From: Gaertneriomyces semiglobifer
Lineage: Eukaryota > Chytridiomycota > Chytridiomycetes > Spizellomycetales > Spizellomycetaceae
NCBI GenBank assembly: GCA_025558075.1
Contig: JAHLKF010000018.1
Location: 124,001-188,000 of the forward strand
Direction: 5' to 3'
DNA length: 64,000 nucleotides
The notes under the pieces: generated by a model
The model's input: only the letters and a program-made list of their open reading frames with translations
Database searches by the model: none
What the model was told of the DNA's origin: nothing
Position numbers and translations under genes: made by a program
In this document: positions 1 through 10,720 of the stretch, one piece after another
How positions within the stretch are numbered: position 1 is the stretch's first letter
How the letters are laid out: each line of letters begins with the position of its first letter

Positions 1-411
1 TTTTCCACATGACTTCAATGCTGTAGGGGCTGTTCTGTAGACACTGTGAAAAAACCGCCGTCAATAAACTCTATGATCATGGTAAAGATCATTATACCAG
101 CGAGGGAGATCTTACCATGTTGATAACGGGCACTTGAAGAGCAATGTCGATAACTGCGCGGAGAAAGAGCCATTTGATCGAACCTTTGACGAGAATCAAC
201 CCGGCAACCAGAAAATTCATAAACCTACAAAGTGCATGCGCATCAGAACATGTCTGCGGACAGCAAAGAGGACCACATTTACATACGTGATCTGAATCCA
301 TGCGCCGTTGAAACAGGCATCGAACTCTGCGGTGGTCACCATGATGTCCTGAATGGAATATCCCAGCGTTTTCGGAGAGAGATGGCGCAATGTAACATGG
401 CGGCCTTTCAT
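1..411 (-). CDS. Hypothetical multi-exon membrane protein, N-terminal part
   Basis: I do not recognise this gene. Three exons join in frame on the minus strand: ATG at 411 to 287, then 224 to 116, then 70 to the window edge. Donors are GTATGT and GTAAGA and both acceptors are TAG. The roughly 101 visible residues include a hydrophobic stretch at about 42-70 (FMNFLVAGLILV and onward), which suggests a membrane segment or re-entrant helix. The exons fit together in codon phase and the hydrophobic frame continues across both junctions, which supports a real gene. It lies head-to-head with the universal stress protein gene. The rest of the protein lies outside the window, so family and function cannot be assigned. 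Confidence 0.45.
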
Positions 412-732
412 CCAGCAGGGTGTTGAGGGAAAGGCTTCTCGGTAACCATGGCGGGGGTGCGAACAACAAGGGAAGGCAACTCTATGTACTTTTTTTCAGC
501 CCTGTTCATGAAGGACTTCACAAGATTTTCATGAAGGTCCTGGTCGAAGACTTGTCAAGATGCTCAGTCGTTGATAAGGTGTGGAAGTTTTTGAAAACCT
601 TTTAACGAGGCCCTATTTATAGCCCTGGTATCCCTCAGTCGGAGCCTAATGTTGAAAAGCAAACGCGAACCCACTTTGACACGAAGCTGATCCCAACAAG
701 ATACACATTCAAACGGCCCACCTTCGCACAGC
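412..732. other. Divergent spacer
   Basis: This 321-bp spacer separates two head-to-head genes and probably holds both promoters. I see no clear TATA box, RNA gene or repeat. Confidence 0.5.
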
Positions 733-1364
733 ATGGACGACACTCATACAGATCTTCCGCAACCCTCCGCCCCTCCCACTTCGCCCCCTGCGACCGATTC
801 TTCGACAGTTGCTTCAAGTCCTGTCCCGCTCCCCGGCCAACGCACTGTCCTCATCGGCATTGACTCCATCACCAAACATGGCCTCCAATCCTCTCCAGTT
901 CTCCATTGGGCGCTCCGTCAATTCCTGGTTGCTGGCGATACCGTCTATGTCGTCCACGCATCGAAATCGTTGGACCCAACGGGCATGGGTCAAACGGGAA
1001 ACGCGGCGCAGATGAATCCTGAATTGTTGAAGAAAGCCGAGTTGTTTACAGAAGATATTGTGAGAGGAATGTGTCGCAATATGTGGGGCAATGCCGGTGG
1101 GCATCATAGTCGGAACGTGAAGGCGCACGTCGTCAAAGGAGATCCACGGGAGGTGATGAAAGGGTTAGCAATGGAGCACAATGCGACTGCTGTGATTGTT
1201 GGCAGGAGAGGAACTGTTTCGACTGTTAGAAGGTAACCATGCATGTTGTGTGTGTTTGTGGAGATCGTACGCTAAGACGGCAGTTTTGTAGAATGCTTCT
1301 TGGAAGTGTTTCGGACTATCTTGCGCGGGAGCTGGACTCCACTGTCATCATTGTGAAAGAGTGA
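733..1364 (+). CDS. Universal stress protein (USP) domain protein
   Basis: A small nucleotide-binding-type USP fold protein of 190 residues. Two exons, 733-1232 and 1292-1364, join within an Arg codon across a 59-base GTAACC...TAG intron. The first ~35 residues are Pro/Ser/Thr-rich. The USP fold follows: VLIGIDSI as strand 1, HWALRQFLVAGDTVYVVHA, then VVKGDPREVM. The ATP-type signature GRRG (exon 1) is followed after the intron by MLLGSVSDYL and a final hydrophobic strand STVIIVKE. That G-X2-G-X9-G(S/T) spacing is what USPs use to bind ATP, but binding here is inferred. The role in stress or development cannot be read from sequence. Without the second exon the protein would lack the last helix and strand. 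Confidence 0.9.
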
Positions 1365-2882
1365 TGTACGGTTGTACTTTTCCGAACTTCTCCTTGTCGC
1401 ACGATCTTGGCATTCGAAAGTGGCAACGCAAAGTACCAGGCACTATTAATGTCTTTCCATCGAGCTCACAAGTATGTCTATGTCGGCTGTTTCCCCCTGA
1501 CGATCGCTGTTGCGTAGGTTATGAGATTGGTAGTGACCGGCGTTTGATTGTAGATTTATACGTGGTATTGTTTTGAGTAACTGAGCGAAACAGTGCATGT
1601 GCTACTTTCCATCAGCCATCAGTGCGGCGAGCGCGGTGATGTAGCGCGCAGCGTCGAAGGTCCATCTGCAGTACAGTCATATTCTATACTTCCATGTAAC
1701 CCCATCTACTATTGGGTGCAATAATCCAGCGTTTACCATGCTCACGCATTATCTCGGCGGCTGCAGTAGGACACTTGGCACTCGGTCAAAGTTGCTTATA
1801 TCACATTTTGAGCCTTTTCATGCCATGACGGGGTGCAAAACTGTCCGTCGCATTTGAGACTTCAACATTCTCGTCCTCGACCAGGTTCATGGTTCCCTTT
1901 TAACATTCTTGTCCTCAGCCTGGTTCATGGTTCCCGTATGGGTCTACCTGGACCCGACCAAACCATGCGCAATGAATGTAGATACTACTATTTACCACCA
2001 CAAATCGGAAAGAATGCGATAGTGCGCAGTTGTTATCTTTGCATACCACACTGCACCTAACAATCGAGTACAGCAACGTAGTATTTTTGTCAAGATTAAC
2101 TCAGCTTGCCGAGACCAGTCTTCCACTTCGCGGAATGCGCGTGGTGCGGAGCTGCTTACCTAAACAGATATCAATAAATATATACCGCCGGTTCTGTGGC
2201 TGTTGTTGTGTCAACACAACAAGCGGTGACCCCGTGGGTCAACGACAAGCGGTTCGATTCGATTGTTCTTAATTCTTTTGTTCCACCAAACGGTCAATAT
2301 TGCATATCCTTGGACACTGCTCAGGACTGGAATCATTGGACTAAGTTGGTCACCTGTCTTATTTATCATCACGCAACAATAAGTTTATAATGCGCATCTT
2401 GCTATTCATTCGAAAGCAAGTGTCGTATGAATAGGAACTTTGTTGGGGGCACCGTGGAAAAATAGGCGAAAGGGAAAATGTGGGGCAGTGTCAAGTCTTG
2501 TCATTCACGGCGCCGCGGCCGAAAATATCGAACCATTCGACCGACAATTCGAACCGCGGAAATGTATTTATTTGAATCCATGGATGCGCGAGTGCCACAA
2601 CAAACTGCGTTGCCAAGAACGGTCGCCATGGCTACACACTTGTAATAGCCCGGGCGTACGCGCACACCCTTGGCAACAAAGAGCGGGTGACTAACGCGTT
2701 TCCCAGGGCAACAAATGCCAAGTCGCCCGCACTAATTGCCCGCCCTATTTTTATATTTAGATCCTGCGTCGCCAAGGACCTCGTTCTCGTTCTCGTTTCG
2801 TCCGTCGTCGTCTATTCTTAACGTCGTCAACAAAGGGATATCCTGGATTCATCAGTCTCTCCACCACCACCCTCGTCTCGCA
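1365..2882. other. Long intergenic region upstream of ODC
   Basis: About 1.5 kb without a recognisable gene. It holds a two-copy 38-bp tandem repeat (1864-1939). Otherwise only short frames with non-ATG starts are seen. Its length compared with other spacers here suggests it carries ODC control elements (inference). Confidence 0.45.
1864..1939. repeat. Tandem repeat, 38 bp x 2
   Basis: Two adjacent copies begin AACATTCT at 1864 and 1902 and share the core GGTTCATGGTTCCC. They differ at a handful of positions. No function is evident. Confidence 0.75.
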
Positions 2883-2890
2883 TATAAAAG
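2883..2890 (+). promoter_or_regulatory. TATA box, probable ODC promoter
   Basis: TATAAAAG lies about 580 bp upstream of the ODC start codon. Initiation about 30 bases downstream would give a long leader containing the intron at 3235-3314. The assignment rests on the consensus match and position only. Confidence 0.55.
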
Positions 2891-3234
2891 GAGCTCGCCC
2901 CTCGCTGTCGAACTGCCTTCCATCCATCCATCCTTTGTTCTCGCGATCGCATCTTGAACAGTAGAAGAGTGCTTTGGTTATCGTCAATCCCTTTTCACCA
3001 TCATCATCCGTCGCATATAGCGGACGCTGCTTTAGTATTCTAAACTGTTAGTTTAGTTTGTGTCTCTTTTTTAACCGAAGGCTTCTTTGCTTCTCGGTCG
3101 TGGTTTCCACCAGGGTATTCGCCCTTTATTACTAGTTTAGCACTTGGGGTTGACACGGCCCACAAGTGCCCCTCTGAAAACGTCTTCCTACCCAGTCACT
3201 TTCTGTATCCGCCTCCTTCCGGGGATCGCACCTG

Positions 3235-3314
3235 GTATGTATCTCTTTCTTGTGTCCTGCCGAGTGCTCTCATCAATGGGATCTGTACTAACGATCACTT
3301 TTTTTTTCTTTCAG
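3235..3314 (+). other. Intron in the ODC 5' leader
   Basis: An 80-base intron with donor GTATGT, a perfect branch site TACTAAC at 3286-3292, a pyrimidine run and acceptor CAG. It lies wholly upstream of the ODC ATG, so it splices the leader and not the protein. Confidence 0.8.
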
Positions 3315-3466
3315 AACCACCTTGGGCAGGTGCACTCGGACCCTGAGAGTAGCTAGTGGATAACACTTTTCTCTGTTTATTTCTTACCGACTCGCGGACA
3401 CCGTCCTTCACCCGCTCCCGCGGCCCCGCTCCCTTCGCGTTACGTGCTTTCAGTCTCCCGATCCCG

Positions 3467-4855
3467 ATGAAAGAGGTCGTTGCTCCTTTTCTTCACCCAG
3501 CCACTGAGCTCTTCGACGCGGTTACTCGCAAAAAGTCTCTCAACAAGCTCCTTCACCACCATGGCTCTATCAAAGGGCCGGTGGCTGTCGAGCACCCTGT
3601 TGTCAACTCTTGCTCGGTCGCGTCCATCTTGAAGAGTCGTGTCATCGACTCTGATCCTTGCGACATGGATGCCGAGGATTCTTTCTTTGTTGGTGATCTG
3701 GGAGAAGTGGTTCGCCAATATGACCAGTGGCGCGCCCTCCTGCCTCGCGTGGAGCCGTTCTACGCCGTCAAGTGCAACCCTGACCCCATGGTGCTCAAGA
3801 CTCTCGCCTCTCTCGGTACGGGTTTTGACTGCGCTAGCAAGGGCGAGATCCAAATGGCTTTGGATCTTGGCATGGACCCGTCCAAGATCATCTACGCCAA
3901 CCCTTGCAAGCAAGCATCGCACATTCGCTTTGCTACCAACGTCGGGGTCCGCATGATGACTTTTGATAATGCCGATGAGCTACGCAAGGTCAAGGCTATC
4001 CAGCCTGACGCCCAGATGGTCTTGCGTATCTTGACCGACGACTCGCGCTCTATCTGCCGCTTCGGTATCAAGTTCGGCGCCTCTATGGCCACCGTGCCAC
4101 ACCTGCTCCAAACCGCGCGTGAACTTGACATGAACGTCATCGGTATTAGCTTCCATGTCGGCAGCGGCTGCTTTGATGCCAATGCTTTTGGGGAGGCTGT
4201 CTTGCTCGCTCGCAAGGCCTTCGATGAGGGCAAGGCGTGGGGCTACGACTTTCATTTGCTGGACATTGGCGGCGGCTTTCCAGGTGCTAATGCTTCTGGC
4301 ATCACCTTTCAACAAATTGCCGCTGTCCTGCGTCCTACTATTGACGAGAACTTCGGTCCAGAAGTTCGCGTCATTGCGGAACCTGGCCGCTACTTTGTTT
4401 CTTCGGCGTTCAGTCTTGCAACCAATGTGGTTGCCCGCCGTGTAGTGCCTCGTGATCGCCAGACTCCGTCTACCGAGAACATGGCAGACGGTGTGACCAC
4501 TCAGGATGATCACCCAGCCTTCATGTACTACATCAACGATGGTGTGTACGGCAGCTTCAACTGTCTCATGTTCGACCACGCGGTCGTCACGCCGCGTGTG
4601 TTGACTCGCAACGGCATGTTCATGCACCGCCAGGTTCCTCAAGAAGCCGAATTTGCCTGCAGCATGTGGGGCCCTACCTGCGATTCGATTGACTGCATCG
4701 GCCGCAACTTCAGTCTCCCAGAAATGCAAGTTGGAGACTGGGTTCACTTCGACAACATGGGTGCCTACACGATGTGTGCTGCTTCCAACTTTAACGGCTT
4801 CAAGAAGAGCACTATCATCTACACCAACACCGAAGTTGCCGTTGTCGGTCACTAA
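3467..4855 (+). CDS. ODC1: Ornithine decarboxylase
   Basis: Converts ornithine to putrescine, the first step of polyamine synthesis, in the cytosol. It is a fold-III PLP enzyme active as a dimer. The 462-residue protein is intact and intronless. The PLP lysine sits in FYAVKCN (K102). The phosphate-binding loop GGGFPG, the EPGRYF motif and SFHVGSGC are all present. The second active-site half carries the catalytic cysteine in WGPTCDSID (C405). I chose the ATG at 3467; the frame is open further upstream but only from a GTG. The length matches fungal ODCs. Fungal ODCs are normally destroyed through antizyme when polyamines are high; no antizyme gene is visible here. The N-terminus up to about residue 70 is variable. 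Confidence 0.98.
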   Translation: MKEVVAPFLHPATELFDAVTRKKSLNKLLHHHGSIKGPVAVEHPVVNSCSVASILKSRVIDSDPCDMDAEDSFFVGDLGEVVRQYDQWRALLPRVEPFYAVKCNPDPMVLKTLASLGTGFDCASKGEIQMALDLGMDPSKIIYANPCKQASHIRFATNVGVRMMTFDNADELRKVKAIQPDAQMVLRILTDDSRSICRFGIKFGASMATVPHLLQTARELDMNVIGISFHVGSGCFDANAFGEAVLLARKAFDEGKAWGYDFHLLDIGGGFPGANASGITFQQIAAVLRPTIDENFGPEVRVIAEPGRYFVSSAFSLATNVVARRVVPRDRQTPSTENMADGVTTQDDHPAFMYYINDGVYGSFNCLMFDHAVVTPRVLTRNGMFMHRQVPQEAEFACSMWGPTCDSIDCIGRNFSLPEMQVGDWVHFDNMGAYTMCAASNFNGFKKSTIIYTNTEVAVVGH

Positions 4856-5235
4856 AGGTTGTTGACCGTAGTGAAGACATCTAATGGACATTCTAGTGCT
4901 AACACAAAAAACCAAAAAAAACGACACTAGAGCCAATTGAAATACCAAAAAAAAAGACGTTGTATTAGAGACTCATGGATAACTGTCTATTAGTTGCTTT
5001 AAACATGGTTTTGATCAATGTCACGTCTGTCTGCTCTGTTTACTCGTCATTTTCACGCGGCGTTGATCAATGTCACGCCTTTTTGCTCTCTACTGGGAGC
5101 GTAAGTTCCTTGTAGATATGTTTGGCTATGCCTCAAACGCAAAGGTCGGCTGCATGAACAGTATCCTCAAGGTTCCTTAACGTCTTTTCATAGACCCGGG
5201 TTTCGATGGGGAAGGGATCGGGATGTTCAGGACCT
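4856..5235. other. Convergent 3' spacer between ODC and IMPACT genes
   Basis: Holds the 3' ends of two convergent genes. A short direct repeat sharing TTGATCAATGTCACG occurs at 5011-5038 and 5063-5090, both followed by a CT-rich stretch. No gene is seen. Confidence 0.5.
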
Positions 5236-6324
5236 TCAACGCTTGTTCTTTTTCTTGCTCTTATGCTTTGACCTTTCTTCGTCGACATCTTTGTTTTTGA
5301 CCCAGCCGCCCAGCACGAGTGCATCCCTCGCAGCGTTGTTGATGAGCCGAAAGCGATCCGGTCCCAGTTTCACACCTCCGTACCATCTCGACACGACCAC
5401 GACCACATTCCGCACATCCATGATCTGCATGAGATGTGCCAACCGACTCCCTGCAGCGGTCTCGCCATCATCGTCGTTATCCTGGAGCACGGAAGCGTTT
5501 TCCCGGACAATGCGGTAGGCGGTGATATTGTGGGTTGCGCGCTGAATGCGTTTGTCGGAGCGGATAAGTGATTGGATTGCTTGTGTGGCTTCGGCTGGGG
5601 AGTTGACGGATAGGGCACGGCCGATGAAGACGGACTTGCGCTCAGTGATAGCCGGAGCAACGGTCCATGGCGTCGCGGGTTGGTCGTCATTAATGGGTTC
5701 TTCGCTTGACTGCTCGTGCTCGTCGTGGTTCGGATCGGGTATCGGTTCGTCTTCGTTTGATTTTGAGGTGAGTGAAATATCCTCCGTGCTTGATGATATC
5801 GTCGCACTCTCATCATGCATCACGGAACCCTCGTCGTCCTCTACCGCAAGCATTTCGCGTAATCCTTCGATCAAATCATACATGCACACCTGTCCGTCTG
5901 TCCATACCGCCTCCAATGTTTCCCTAGCCAGCGCGACACCCGTCCCGTTATCTAGAATTTCTGGACGAGATGCGGGATAGTTGTTCGGAATGTGGATGCG
6001 AAGTGTAATTTGAGGGGATATGACTGATGTTGGCGCTTGAAGGATGTAGATGTTCGGATCCGAAGTGGGATGGAGGCACGAAGCGTCATATATTGCGTGC
6101 AGGGCTTCAAACTCGTCGCTTAAATCTTGGTTGATAGGCATGTTTCTAGATGGCTTTAGAGGGACTGTATAACTACGTCTGGTAAGATGTGTACAGGGTG
6201 CTAGGGAGGCAGGTCGTTGAACGGTGCTTTTGAAGTAAGCGCCACACACAGAGACTCTCCTTGATAATGATAATGAGCATACAAGCTTATTGACTTTCAG
6301 AGACCACACGGCACTGCGAAGCAT
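5236..6324 (-). CDS. YIH1: IMPACT/YIH1-family protein (RWD + UPF0029)
   Basis: Members bind GCN1 and restrain the GCN2 kinase, so they dampen the amino-acid starvation response. An RWD domain spans roughly residues 65-165 (DEFEALHAIY, the YPASRPEI turn). An acidic Ser-rich linker follows. The UPF0029 domain at about 230-350 carries KSVFIGRA, the VVVVVSRWYGGVKLG core and a final helix. The C-terminus is Lys-rich. A second in-frame ATG at 6141 (MPINQDL) would give a 301-residue protein starting just before the RWD domain, as in usual family members. The extra 61 residues contain no Asp or Glu and many Arg/Ser, resembling a mitochondrial presequence, which is unexpected for this family. Which start is used cannot be settled from sequence. 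Single exon. Confidence 0.88.
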   Translation of the reverse strand: MLRSAVWSLKVNKLVCSLSLSRRVSVCGAYFKSTVQRPASLAPCTHLTRRSYTVPLKPSRNMPINQDLSDEFEALHAIYDASCLHPTSDPNIYILQAPTSVISPQITLRIHIPNNYPASRPEILDNGTGVALARETLEAVWTDGQVCMYDLIEGLREMLAVEDDEGSVMHDESATISSSTEDISLTSKSNEDEPIPDPNHDEHEQSSEEPINDDQPATPWTVAPAITERKSVFIGRALSVNSPAEATQAIQSLIRSDKRIQRATHNITAYRIVRENASVLQDNDDDGETAAGSRLAHLMQIMDVRNVVVVVSRWYGGVKLGPDRFRLINNAARDALVLGGWVKNKDVDEERSKHKSKKKNKR

Positions 6325-6607
6325 GTCTTGATACCAACCTATCTAACCCGCTGCCTGCTCCATGCTCTAGTTGCGTTCGTAGGTCGTCGGCCGGGGAAAA
6401 AAGTTGGCTGGACGCGCGCGAGTACATTTGGTTATTGATAGCAACGTGTAATTCATTTAATGTCCTTCCCTCGTCGACGTTTTGTTTTTGAGATGGGCAT
6501 TCGGACAGTGGTTGGATCGCTGAAGACCGGCACGGTGCATTACAATAATCAGAGACTCTTGGGCGCTGCGTTTGAACAATCACTCTGTATATTGGACTAA
6601 CTAAGAG

Positions 6608-9600
6608 ATGGCGAGAGAGGAAAGTGTGAGCTCCGCCGAGGATCGCGAGCACGATGAGGCGGGGGACGTGGACGACGAACAAGATGATCTACACGAACAA
6701 CCCACGGCAGCGAGGGAACCAAAGAAGTCTATTGCTCTAAGCAAAGCAGAGAAAGATCGCCGTAAAGAAGGTTTCGCGAAGGACGCGGAGGCTTTGCGAA
6801 AGCAAAAGGCGCAAGATCAGCAGAAGCGATACGCCTATCTTATGGGCCAAACCGAAATCTTTACGCACTTTATTAACATCAAGAAGATGAAAGGTGGTGA
6901 TGTTACGGCACTAGAAGAAGCGACGGATACCCGGGCGAACAAGACCGCCACCGATGGATCGCGTAGACATAGAAAAACCGAAAAGGAGGAGGACGAGGAG
7001 CTTCTCCATGATGAACAAGAAGAGATATCAACTTTTTCGTTTGACGAGTCGCCGCCATATGTCAAATTTGCTCCAATGAGAGATTACCAAGTGCAAGGGT
7101 TGAACTGGTTGATATCCTTATTTGAGAACGGTATCAATGGAATCCTTGCTGATGAAATGGGTCTCGGAAAGACGTTGCAGTCCATCTCCTTTCTAGGATA
7201 TCTCAAACATTATCAAAATATCACCGGACCACATTTGGTCATCGTCCCAAAGTCAACGTTGCATAACTGGGTGAATGAATTCAGTCGCTGGGTTCCGACC
7301 TTGAACACATTCATGTTCCACGGAAGCAAAGCGGATCGCCAGGCGGTTGTGCAGGATAAGCTACTTGCACTAGACTTTGACGTGTGCGTAACATCGTACG
7401 AGATGTGTCTGCTGGAAAAAGCTCACTTTCGGAAGATCTCGTGGCAGTACATCGTTATTGATGAGGCACATCGCATCAAAAATGAAAATTCGGCGTTGTC
7501 TCAGATTGTTCGAGAGTTTCAGTGCCGGAATAGATTACTACTTACGGGCACGCCGTTGCAGAACAACCTACATGAGCTTTGGGCACTGTTGAACTTTTTG
7601 TTACCGGACATCTTCAGCTCGTCAGAAGATTTTGATCGCTGGTTCGAATCGCAAGGAGGGGATCAGGACAAAGTTGTTGTTCAGCTTCACAAAGTTCTGC
7701 GACCGTTTCTTCTGCGACGAATCAAGGCGGACGTTGAAAAATCCCTACTGCCCAAGAAGAGAATCAACATCTACGTAGGAATGAGTAGCATGCAGCGGAA
7801 ATGGTATCGCAATTTGTTAGAAAAGGACATTGACGCTGTCAACGATGCTATGGGTGAAAAGAAGCAGACTAAAACCCGTATGACGCGCTTGCAGAACATC
7901 GTGATGCAACTTCGCAAATGTTGCAATCACCCGTATCTGTTCGATGGCGCTGAACCGGGACCACCATATACGACCGATGAACATATCGTGGACAACGCAG
8001 GCAAGATGGTGGTCTTGGACAGGCTTCTCCAGCGTGTTAAAGCTCAGGGCTCCCGAGTGTTGCTTTTCAGTCAAATGAGTCGAATGTTGGATATTTTAGA
8101 AGATTACTGTATTTTCCGAGGGTACGAATATTGTCGTATAGATGGCAATACCCCTCATGAGGATCGGGTTGCCAGCATTGACGAGTACAACAGACCTGGC
8201 AGCAGCAAGTTCATTTTCCTGTTGACTACTCGTGCAGGAGGACTTGGTATCAACTTGGCTACTGCCGACACCGTTGTCATGTACGATAGCGATTGGAATC
8301 CACAAGTAGACCTGCAGGCTGAGGATCGCGCCCATCGCATTGGACAGAAGAAGCAAGTCGTTGTATTTCGTTTTATCACAGAGGTAGGGTGCACAAGTGC
8401 TGCCAAGAAGATTGACGTGTCTGATTGATTATCACTTGATATAGAATGCAGTGGAAGAAAAAGTGATTGATCGAGCAACTCAAAAACTTCGCCTAGACCA
8501 ATTGGTCATCCAGCAGGGCAGAACTGCGCAGTCCAATAAGGCAGCTTCTAAGGACGAGTTGGTTTCCATGATTCAACATGGGGCGCAAGACATCTTCAAA
8601 TCTACGGATAGTACAATTACGGGTGATGATATTGAAGACATTTTGAAGCGATCTGAACACAAGACGGCCGAGCTTGATTCACGGTATGCCAATATGGGCC
8701 TTGATGATTTGCAAAAGTTCAGTTTGGCTGCTGGGAGCAGCGTGTATGAGTGGGAAGGATCGGATTTCAGGGTGAGTCTACCTCAATGCAACCCAAGGGT
8801 TACATATTAACGGCATATACCTCCGACAGAATAAAGAGAAAGGCGCCGGCTTCGATTGGATTGGACCGGCTAAGCGTGAACGAAAAAATGTGATTCCATC
8901 ATATTCTGAACAAGAGTACTATAAAATCATGCTACAAACCGGGGGACGAACTGCGAAAGAAAAGGCGCCAAGACCACCAAAAGCGGTCAGCATACACGAC
9001 TTCCAGTTCTACCCACCGCGCGTGAAGGATTTACAAGACCGGGAAATCTTGGCATTTCGCAAAGAGATTGGCTACAAGGCACGACCAGAAGACGTAGAAG
9101 CAGACAGTGACGAGGAACTAGTCCATAAGGTTTTGGCCGAGCAAGCCAAGATTGATGCTACTGAGCCGTTAACGGACGCTGAACTCGCTGAGAAAGAAAG
9201 GCTGTTGACGAAGGGATTTGCCGACTGGACCAAAAAAGACTTTGTAGCATTCTGTAAAGCGAACGAAAAGTACGGGCGTGACGAGTTAGGATTGATTGCT
9301 CAAGAAATCGAAGGTAAAACTGCGGCGGAAGTCAAGCAATATGCCGCTGTGTTCTGGAAAAGGTACAAGGAGTTAGCCGACTACGAAAAGATCATTGCAA
9401 ACATCGAGAAGGGTGAGAGCAAGCTGCGCAAGACGCAGGAGATCCAAGATCAGCTCTCGGCAAAAATCCGGCAACACAAGGCACCTTTGCAGCAACTGAA
9501 GATCCAATATCTCCAGAGTAAGGGCAAGAATTATACAGAGGACGAGGATCGTTTTCTCCTGGTTATGCTGGAAAAGTTTGGCTACGGGACGGACGATGTC

Positions 9601-9877
9601 TACGAGAGGATAGTGCAGGAAATCAAGCGGTCACCCTTGTTCAGATTTGATTGGTTCATTAAGTCAAGAACAGCCTTGGTAAGTCTATCCTGCAGTTGTC
9701 ATGCTGACGGTGAGCGAATACTGACCCCAACCATAGGAGATTCAGCGTCGCTGTAATACACTAGTTACCCTGATTTCCAAAGAGGCGGCTGAAGCAGAGG
9801 AAGAGAAAGAAGAGCCCAAGAAACGGAAAGCCGCGACTGACAATAAAGCGGAAACAAGATCGAAGAAGAAGAAGTAA
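6608..9877 (+). CDS. ISW1: ISWI chromatin-remodelling ATPase
   Basis: Slides and spaces nucleosomes using ATP as the motor of ISWI complexes. Four exons (6608-8383, 8445-8771, 8830-9678, 9737-9877) give 1,030 residues, a normal length. The SNF2 ATPase begins near residue 160. Walker A is DEMGLGKT (about 182-189), the DEAH box is [10 protein letters not shown] (about 284), and the helicase C half carries [13 protein letters not shown] and the arginine finger motif RAHRIGQ. The second half holds the HAND domain ([15 protein letters not shown]), SANT ([18 protein letters not shown]) and SLIDE ([20 protein letters not shown]). The tail is Lys-rich. Exon joins preserve FRFITENAVEEKV and the final EIQRRCNTL block. 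Whether it corresponds to yeast Isw1 or Isw2 cannot be decided here. Confidence 0.97.
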
Positions 9878-10720
9878 CTTAACTGCTATGATTGCTGAGC
9901 GGAGAGGTTGATGTACATATTGATGATATATTACACAGAATGAGCAATCTTTCAATCTTTTTTGTCGCTTATGTTTTGGACACTCGCTGTTGTGTCTTCA
10001 TTTCCTTGATCTTCTGTGAACGCGACAATCACATATGCGAAGACTACCAGATTGGCTACAACCACGGCGGAAATGGCACTGTAGTTTTGGTTACCTGGCG
10101 AGCATCAATGGAGGGCGGATATCAGAAAGATGCCTACGGGTTAATAGCTGCGGTTGAGTAATTACCGTTGAAGAACGTGTTCAGGGTATAGTAATAAGTA
10201 AACAATGGCAGAAAAAATAACAGCATGGAGAAGAATATGAGCTTCCCAATGACATGTCTACAATAAGTTGACGCTGTTATGACCGAGAAAGATGAGAACT
10301 GACTAAAATGTACCCTACGCTGGAATGCTAGCCCGCTGTGGGTCAACCGAGACCGTTTTCGGCCCGTTTTTCGTCAAAGGCTCTATGGTCGTTGCCTTGA
10401 CTGTTCGCTGTCTGATCTCCGACATTCTCTGGTTCTCTGTTATTCCTTAGATGACTAGTTTCCTGCCTTTGTCCTATCTCTGCTCCTGTTCAATTCACAG
10501 ATTGTAAATATAAATGCGCGAGTTGCGTGTTGCAAGGTCGTGGTGGTAGGGCAAACCCCAGCGCACGGTCAGTCCCGACCGACAAGAGCCATCGTTTGGT
10601 TTATGGTTTTTTTTTTCTGTTTCTTACTGATTTCCGTAAGGGATCAGTCGGTTCAAGTTTCGACGAGCGCCCGTTTCAGTTGTTTCGGTGAAAACAGAAC
10701 GGCGGGCACGGAATCTGGCC
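9878..10720. other. Spacer between ISWI and ADE4
   Basis: About 840 bp with no gene I can support. It should hold the ADE4 promoter. An AT-rich block with AAATATAAATG lies near 10505-10515. Confidence 0.45.

Noticed and set aside
3356..3466. N-terminal extension of ODC to 499 residues
   Set aside because: It would start on GTG. The first ATG at 3467 gives the family's normal length.
3980..4948. 322-codon open frame antisense to ornithine decarboxylase
   Set aside because: It mirrors the GC-biased codons of ODC on the other strand, starts without a supported ATG context and has no domain.
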